This document shows positions 59,752-64,000 of a stretch of DNA of 64,000 nucleotides, one piece after another. A program made the position numbers and the translations under genes. The DNA lies in NCBI GenBank assembly GCA_018853935.1, contig JAAOMR010000081.1, positions 1 to 64,000 of the forward strand. The letters run 5' to 3'. Origin of the DNA: Acidithiobacillus ferrivorans. Its GTDB lineage: Bacteria > Pseudomonadota > Gammaproteobacteria > Acidithiobacillales > Acidithiobacillaceae. Each line of letters begins with the position of its first letter. Within the stretch, counting starts at the first letter, position 1. The notes beneath the pieces were generated by a model that saw only the letters and a list, made by a program, of their open reading frames with translations, was not told the DNA's origin and searched no databases.

Positions 59752-60293
59752 GCGTTCGCGGGGAACGCTTGTCGGGGGAAAGCGGACTGACCATGGTGGA
59801 GTTGCTGGTCTCGATGGTGATCGTCGCCATCGTCGGCCTGGCTGCCACGGAAGTGCTGATCACGTTTTACCAAGGAAAGCAGCAAGCCATGGTTCTTTCC
59901 AATCGGGTAGCCACAGCGGCCATGCTCGATGATGTCATGGACCACACAGTGGCCCAATCCGGCTATGGTGAAGCGGCCCCAAGCATTTCCGTAACTGCTT
60001 CTTCGGTCGCTGCCGCATGGTCGTCCGCAGGGCATGGCTGCACGGGCGTAATGAAGGTCACCCAGGGAGGAATGGCATGGACGGCATCGTCGGCGGCCGC
60101 CACGTCCACCGCCAATGCCTCCTGTGGTGCCGGATCCGCATTCCTGCCGGTGGGCGACGGATGGGCGTTTTCCATGCAACCCGGCACAAATTGCAATTAC
60201 AACGCCGGAACGACGTTCCCTGAACTGGTTGCAACCAACCAAAGCGCCAAACTGGAGGTGCCGGCATGCCTGCAAAATCTTCCCGGACAATGA
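59748..60293 (+). CDS. minor type IV prepilin (PilW-like)
   Basis: 181 residues, ATGA start. Leader MSVRGERLSGESG|LTMVELLVSMVIVAIVGLAA, Glu at +5. Ala/Ser/Thr-rich globular part with cysteines at CTGVM, ASCGAG, TNCNYN and PACLQN. Followed by PilX-like, the usual pilV-pilW-pilX order. Confidence 0.85.
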   Translation: MSVRGERLSGESGLTMVELLVSMVIVAIVGLAATEVLITFYQGKQQAMVLSNRVATAAMLDDVMDHTVAQSGYGEAAPSISVTASSVAAAWSSAGHGCTGVMKVTQGGMAWTASSAAATSTANASCGAGSAFLPVGDGWAFSMQPGTNCNYNAGTTFPELVATNQSAKLEVPACLQNLPGQ

Positions 60294-61858
60294 CTGGTGG
60301 TACTCGCCATAATGAGTCCGGCGCAGCACTGCTGGCCATGTCCATGTTTCTGGCCTTTTTGTTGCTGCTGGGCGCCTGGGGCGTGTATGCGGTAACCCGC
60401 AACGCCGCAGAATCCGTACCCAACGCGGTGGACGCCAACAAGGCCCGCGCGGTCGCCATGGCGGGCGTCAACGCTCTGGCGCAGTACGCCAGTCAGCAAT
60501 ATTGCGCAACGCCATCCGCGTCGATGGGCGTATTCCCCTGCACCACCGGCAATGTCGCCCAGGTTGACATGACTGGCGCCGTGGTCAATCAGACCATGCC
60601 GGGGCCTCTGGGCGGATACGATTACGCCAGCGTAACCAGTCAAGCTCTTACTTCGTCCGGCATGCAGATTACCGTGAACAGCATGGGGAAATATGGAAAC
60701 GCGGTTCAGACCGCGAGATCCGTCATCACCCTGCAGTCCGCGAACAACCCGTATGGCGTTTTGCCGTACAACATCTATGTACAGGGCAATGCGTTGTTTA
60801 ACGGAAATGCCAACCTGTCTGGCGTGGCCATCGGCGTTTCCGGCACGGCGACCGTAAACGGCAATGTGAACATCGGACGCTTGGACGCCACCAGCATCTC
60901 CGCCAACGGAGGTACGACCATCGGACAGGCGAACGCGTCGCAGTCCTTCACGACCAACAACGGCACCTACGGGCAGATCAATGTGGGTCAAAGTGGCACG
61001 TTTTATCAGAACGGCGCGAGCTACACGCCGACCTATCTGACGCAAAGTCAGACGAACATCCTGAACTATCATCTCAACAATCAGGCCCCGGTAGTGAATC
61101 CGCAGGGGCTGGAGTCCTATGCGGGCATTCGCCTGCTGTACAGTACTTCAGGGGATGTAACAGGACCAGTGGTCGTCATTGAACCATGGATGGCAAGCAT
61201 CTATCCAGAATTGCCCATTGGAACATTCTCCATCACCAGCCCACAGGGGCAGCAGATCGCCAAACAGTTCACCGGACAGCCCTACGGGTTTTCCTACAGC
61301 CAGGGTGGCACCCCACAGACAGGGGCGTGGCAATTTAACGGCAAGAACAGCGTCAACGGATTTCTGTATGCGGAGGGAAGCATCAGCTTTAATGGCAACT
61401 CCGGACACAACAACAGTCCGCTTTATCTTACCCTGGCGGCGTCTGGAAGTGTAGCGTTCAACGGCAACGCCGACACGGTACCGTGGGCATCCTATCCAAG
61501 CCTGTGCTCCGCCAAAACTGGTGATCCAGTTTGCACGAATGGTCAACCTTCATCCTCTTTTTTGGGGCTTTCCACTGTGAGCGGTATTGGGTCTGGAGGG
61601 TCTGGAATTGTCTACAACGGCAATTCAAATGTAGGCGGCAGCATCGCGTCTCTGGGCACCATCGTAGTTAATGGAAACAGTTCAATCAACGGAAACGTTA
61701 CAGCAGAAAATCAGGCAGGCAATACCAATGCACTGGAATTAACGTTTAACGGCAATGCCGGAACACCCGTAAAGGATGCCAACCTGGCTAATTACGGCGG
61801 TGGTTCAGCCAACCCCATGCAGTTTAACGTGCAATGGCTCAGATGGAAAAACTTATGA
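60266..61858 (+). CDS. PilX-like minor pilin with NGN-repeat beta-solenoid-like domain
   Basis: 530 residues, GGAGG before the ATG. Prepilin-like N-terminus NESG|AALLAMSMFLAFLLLLG without Glu5, as in PilX/GspK. After a PilX-like helix region (NKARAVAMAGVNALAQYASQ) the protein is built of recurrent NGN turns: FNGNANLSG, VNGNVNIG, FNGNSGHN, FNGNADTV, YNGNSNVGG, VNGNSSINGNVTA, FNGNAGTP. Such spacing suits a right-handed beta-helix. A role at the pilus tip, in adhesion or as a large minor pilin, is inferred. Confidence 0.85.
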   Translation: MPAKSSRTMTGGTRHNESGAALLAMSMFLAFLLLLGAWGVYAVTRNAAESVPNAVDANKARAVAMAGVNALAQYASQQYCATPSASMGVFPCTTGNVAQVDMTGAVVNQTMPGPLGGYDYASVTSQALTSSGMQITVNSMGKYGNAVQTARSVITLQSANNPYGVLPYNIYVQGNALFNGNANLSGVAIGVSGTATVNGNVNIGRLDATSISANGGTTIGQANASQSFTTNNGTYGQINVGQSGTFYQNGASYTPTYLTQSQTNILNYHLNNQAPVVNPQGLESYAGIRLLYSTSGDVTGPVVVIEPWMASIYPELPIGTFSITSPQGQQIAKQFTGQPYGFSYSQGGTPQTGAWQFNGKNSVNGFLYAEGSISFNGNSGHNNSPLYLTLAASGSVAFNGNADTVPWASYPSLCSAKTGDPVCTNGQPSSSFLGLSTVSGIGSGGSGIVYNGNSNVGGSIASLGTIVVNGNSSINGNVTAENQAGNTNALELTFNGNAGTPVKDANLANYGGGSANPMQFNVQWLRWKNL

Positions 61859-62208
61859 CCAATAATAATCCTCGCTTTCTCCTGCATGGATCACTGCATG
61901 GAAACATCCAGGAAGCCATCGCTCATCTACGGCTGTATCAGCAGCTTGGTGGAGTCGTTGAAGTTGCCCCAGACAAATTAGTGGCCATTATCATCTACAA
62001 CCAACCGTGTGTAGATGCATTCGCTGATTCTTTAGTCCATACGATTCTCACAATCGGTGAGGAAACGCCCGTACACGGGACAATAACTTTTGGGCGAGAA
62101 CACCTGGAACCGTTGATCTTGCATATTGGGGGGAACACCAATATGAGAGCATCACCCACTTTCTGGCGTTGGTTAACCACGAAATTCTTATTGAAAGGAA
62201 AACACTGA
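61855..62208 (+). CDS. hypothetical protein of the second pilus locus
   Basis: 117 residues, ATGA start. GSLHGNIQEAIAHLRLYQQL then GVVEVAPDKLVAIIIYNQPC. No family recognised. Its TGA overlaps the ATG of the PilU-like gene. Confidence 0.6.
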   Translation: MTNNNPRFLLHGSLHGNIQEAIAHLRLYQQLGGVVEVAPDKLVAIIIYNQPCVDAFADSLVHTILTIGEETPVHGTITFGREHLEPLILHIGGNTNMRASPTFWRWLTTKFLLKGKH

Positions 62209-63020
62209 TGCAATTCCTGGACACGCTGTTGCAGGCGCTTTCCGCAAAAGGCTCTGATCTCTATCTTTCCGTCGGGAGCCCCCCGATGATGAAGATACAG
62301 GGGCGCATGACAGCCATAGGCACCAACAAGTTGAAATCGCCGACATGCCTGGAAATAGCGACGACACTTTTGGGACCGGATGGTGTCTGCCACTTTCAGT
62401 CCGACAAGTCCGCCAACTTCGCCCATCTGGTCAACCAGCGTGAGGTGGGCATCGATGCAGTGTCTTATCAGGATGCGTTGGAAAACGCCCTGCGGCAGGC
62501 CCCTGACGTGATTCTGATGGGAGAGGTGCGCGCCCGTGAGACTATGGACCATGCTGTGGCGTTCGCTGAAACCGGGCATTTGTGTCTGTCCACGCTGCAC
62601 GCCAACAACGCCAACCAGGCCATCGACCGTGTCATCAATTTCTTTCCAGCGGACCGGCGCAATCAATTGTTGATGGACCTATCGCTGAACGTCAAGGCCA
62701 TCATTTCCCAGCGGCTATTGCGCACACTCGACGGCGGGCGGGCGGCAGCCGTAGAAGTGTTGATCAACACGCCGCGCGTATCCGACCTGATGCTCAATGG
62801 GGAAATCCATCTCATGAAGGAAACCATGGAGAAGGGCGCAGAGTACGGTATGCGGACCTTCGATCAGGCGCTGCTGGACATGGTCATGGACGGGCGCATC
62901 GATGTGGAAACCGCACTCCAGAACGCCGATTCACAAAATAACCTGCGGTTGATGATTCGGGAACAGCACCACTCAAACGGCACCTCTGGGCCGAATGGCG
63001 CCGCTTGGGAGATTAAATAA
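62208..63020 (+). CDS. PilU-like protein missing the P-loop segment
   Basis: 270 residues against ~370-380 for PilU. N-terminal SDLYLSVGSPPMMKIQGRMT is followed by DKSANFAHLVNQREVGIDAV, a join that skips about 100 residues including Walker A and the Asp box. The rest is intact and PilU-like: APDVILMGEVRARETMDHAV, TGHLCLSTLHANNANQAIDR, NFFPADRRNQLLMDLSLNVK, YGMRTFDQALLDMV. The frame is otherwise clean, so the deletion is in frame. It cannot bind ATP in the normal way; whether it is a dead gene or a regulator is open. Start fixed by TGATG. Confidence 0.85.
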   Translation: MQFLDTLLQALSAKGSDLYLSVGSPPMMKIQGRMTAIGTNKLKSPTCLEIATTLLGPDGVCHFQSDKSANFAHLVNQREVGIDAVSYQDALENALRQAPDVILMGEVRARETMDHAVAFAETGHLCLSTLHANNANQAIDRVINFFPADRRNQLLMDLSLNVKAIISQRLLRTLDGGRAAAVEVLINTPRVSDLMLNGEIHLMKETMEKGAEYGMRTFDQALLDMVMDGRIDVETALQNADSQNNLRLMIREQHHSNGTSGPNGAAWEIK

Positions 63021-63025
63021 TCGTT

Positions 63026-64000
63026 ATGGCCACGCATCCAGATCTAGTCATGCTGACCCCCGTGCTGCGCTACCTTGTCTCTCATGGCTTGAGCGACGAG
63101 GCGCAGTTGCAACACCTTGCCGCCGACCCTGCCCGCGGCAAAACGCCGCTGTTGTTTTATGTGGTTGAGAAGGGCGCAGTTCCCGCCGCTGTGCTCATGG
63201 CACATTTATCAGCGCGCTACAATATACCCATGTTCGACCTCGACGCGGCGACAATCGATGATGCGCTTGTTCGAAAGCTCGACAAAAGGCTGATAACCCG
63301 CCACCAGGTGCTGCCCCTATCCACACACGGGAACACCATTTATCTGGCCATGGCCGACCCCATGGACTTAAAGGCTGCGGAAGATGTGAAGTTTAATACA
63401 GGTTTGCAGGTGGTGCCGATATTGGTAGAGGTCAACAAGCTGGTCAAAGCGGTAAACGCAGCGATCAACGGTTTGAACGGCGGAATCGACGAGATGTTCT
63501 CGGAAAACCCCGGCGTTGATGATGCGGCACAAGAGGAATTCGATCTTACGCAAAGCGACGACGGGGCTGACGATGCACCAGTGGTGCGGTTCGTTCAGCA
63601 GTTATTGCTGGATGCCATTCAGAGCGGAGTTTCAGATGTTCACCTGGAACCCTATGAAAAAGATTTCCGGGTACGTTACCGCCTCGATGGTGTGCTGCAG
63701 GACAAAATGCACCCGTCCATGTCTTTGCGTGACGGGGTCACATCACGTCTGAAGATTCTCTGTCGTCTGGATATTTCGGAGCGGCGGCTGCCACAGGATG
63801 GGCGTCTACGTGTGCGCGTCCCTCCGGCCAGGGTTATCGATTTCCGGGTCTCCTTTCTGCCCACCAGCTTCGGCGAAACGATCGTGCTGCGATTGCTGGA
63901 TCCTGCCAGCTCAAAAGTACCCATTGAGCAACTGGGGTTTTTACCCAAGCAGCGCAAGGCCTTTGAAGACGCCATCCACCGCCCCTACGGCATGATCCTG
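63026..64000 (+). CDS. pilB: pilus extension ATPase PilB of the second locus, 3' end outside the window
   Basis: Open from ATG 63026 to the window end (325 codons), with no stop. N-terminal GspE-N domain (LLFYVVEKGAVPAAVLMAHL; YNIPMFDLDAATIDDALVRK; THGNTIYLAMADPMDLKAAE), then the second N-terminal domain: PVVRFVQQLLLDAIQSGVSD, VHLEPYEKDFRVRYRLDGVL and RRLPQDGRLRVRV. The sequence ends at HRPYGMIL, just before the expected Walker A. It follows the PilU-like gene by 5 nt. Confidence 0.92.
   Translation, partial: MATHPDLVMLTPVLRYLVSHGLSDEAQLQHLAADPARGKTPLLFYVVEKGAVPAAVLMAHLSARYNIPMFDLDAATIDDALVRKLDKRLITRHQVLPLSTHGNTIYLAMADPMDLKAAEDVKFNTGLQVVPILVEVNKLVKAVNAAINGLNGGIDEMFSENPGVDDAAQEEFDLTQSDDGADDAPVVRFVQQLLLDAIQSGVSDVHLEPYEKDFRVRYRLDGVLQDKMHPSMSLRDGVTSRLKILCRLDISERRLPQDGRLRVRVPPARVIDFRVSFLPTSFGETIVLRLLDPASSKVPIEQLGFLPKQRKAFEDAIHRPYGMIL

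Noticed and set aside
1-64000. CRISPR array, tRNA or rRNA genes
   Set aside because: No regular direct repeats with spacers, no cloverleaf with a conserved T-loop and no rRNA-like stretch were noticed on reading both strands. A tRNAscan and a CRISPR finder would settle this.

Overview
The window is 64 kb in which every supportable gene lies on the + strand. It is cut inside a gene at both ends. Secretin-type type IV pilus genes (pilP, pilQ, pilB, pilT), a lipoprotein signal on PilQ and sigma70-like promoters point to a Gram-negative proteobacterium. I suspect Acidithiobacillia or a relative, but nothing here proves the genus. Single-strand organisation, dense ATGA/TGATG gene overlaps, phage-type DNA metabolism genes and nested insertion elements suggest a mobile element (large plasmid, ICE or phage-plasmid) rather than core chromosome. 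No replication, integration, capsid or tail gene is visible.

Layout. (1) 0-1.6 kb: 3' part of a protein with an HExxH motif. (2) 1.8-21 kb: a complete type IV pilus locus: prepilin peptidase, a P-loop-less PilT-like protein, major pilin, membrane protein, PilC, lytic transglycosylase, PilP-like, a PilM-PilN fusion, PilO, PilQ, PilB, a second P-loop-less PilT-like protein, a GGDEF-EAL protein, canonical PilT, then minor pilins and three related glycine-rich surface proteins. (3) 21-36 kb: accessory genes including dNMP kinase-like, PD-(D/E)XK-like nuclease, SNF2 helicase, DNA methyltransferase, Gp37/Gp68 radical-SAM-like protein and an AAA+ ATPase fused to an FtsK-gamma DNA-binding domain. (4) 36.1-39.1 kb: a nest of insertions. 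A small zinc-ribbon gene is split by an IscB/omega-RNA (HEARO) element, whose iscB is itself split by an IS1595-family element with a perfect 8-bp target duplication. (5) 39-55.5 kb: a tightly overlapping array of small unknown genes with family-4 uracil-DNA glycosylase, isochorismatase-like hydrolase, MazG-like pyrophosphohydrolase, RNase HI, a DUF4326-SLOG fusion, a DnaQ-like exonuclease and a TraD/VirD4-like ATPase with an altered Walker A. (6) 55.5-57.2 kb: small membrane proteins and a decayed second omega-RNA/iscB relic. (7) 57.2-64 kb: a second type IV pilus locus with PilC, minor pilins, a PilX-like protein with NGN repeats, a PilU lacking its P-loop, and a PilB that runs off the window.

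How it fits together. The two pilus loci could build one or two retractile pili; the first has an intact extension motor (PilB) and retraction motor (PilT). The genes between them look like DNA processing, repair and nucleotide metabolism, as in large phages and conjugative elements. At least five promoters in the accessory region share a -35, a -10 and a palindrome ATGATT-N10-AATCAT over the -10, which suggests that one repressor controls the accessory operons together.
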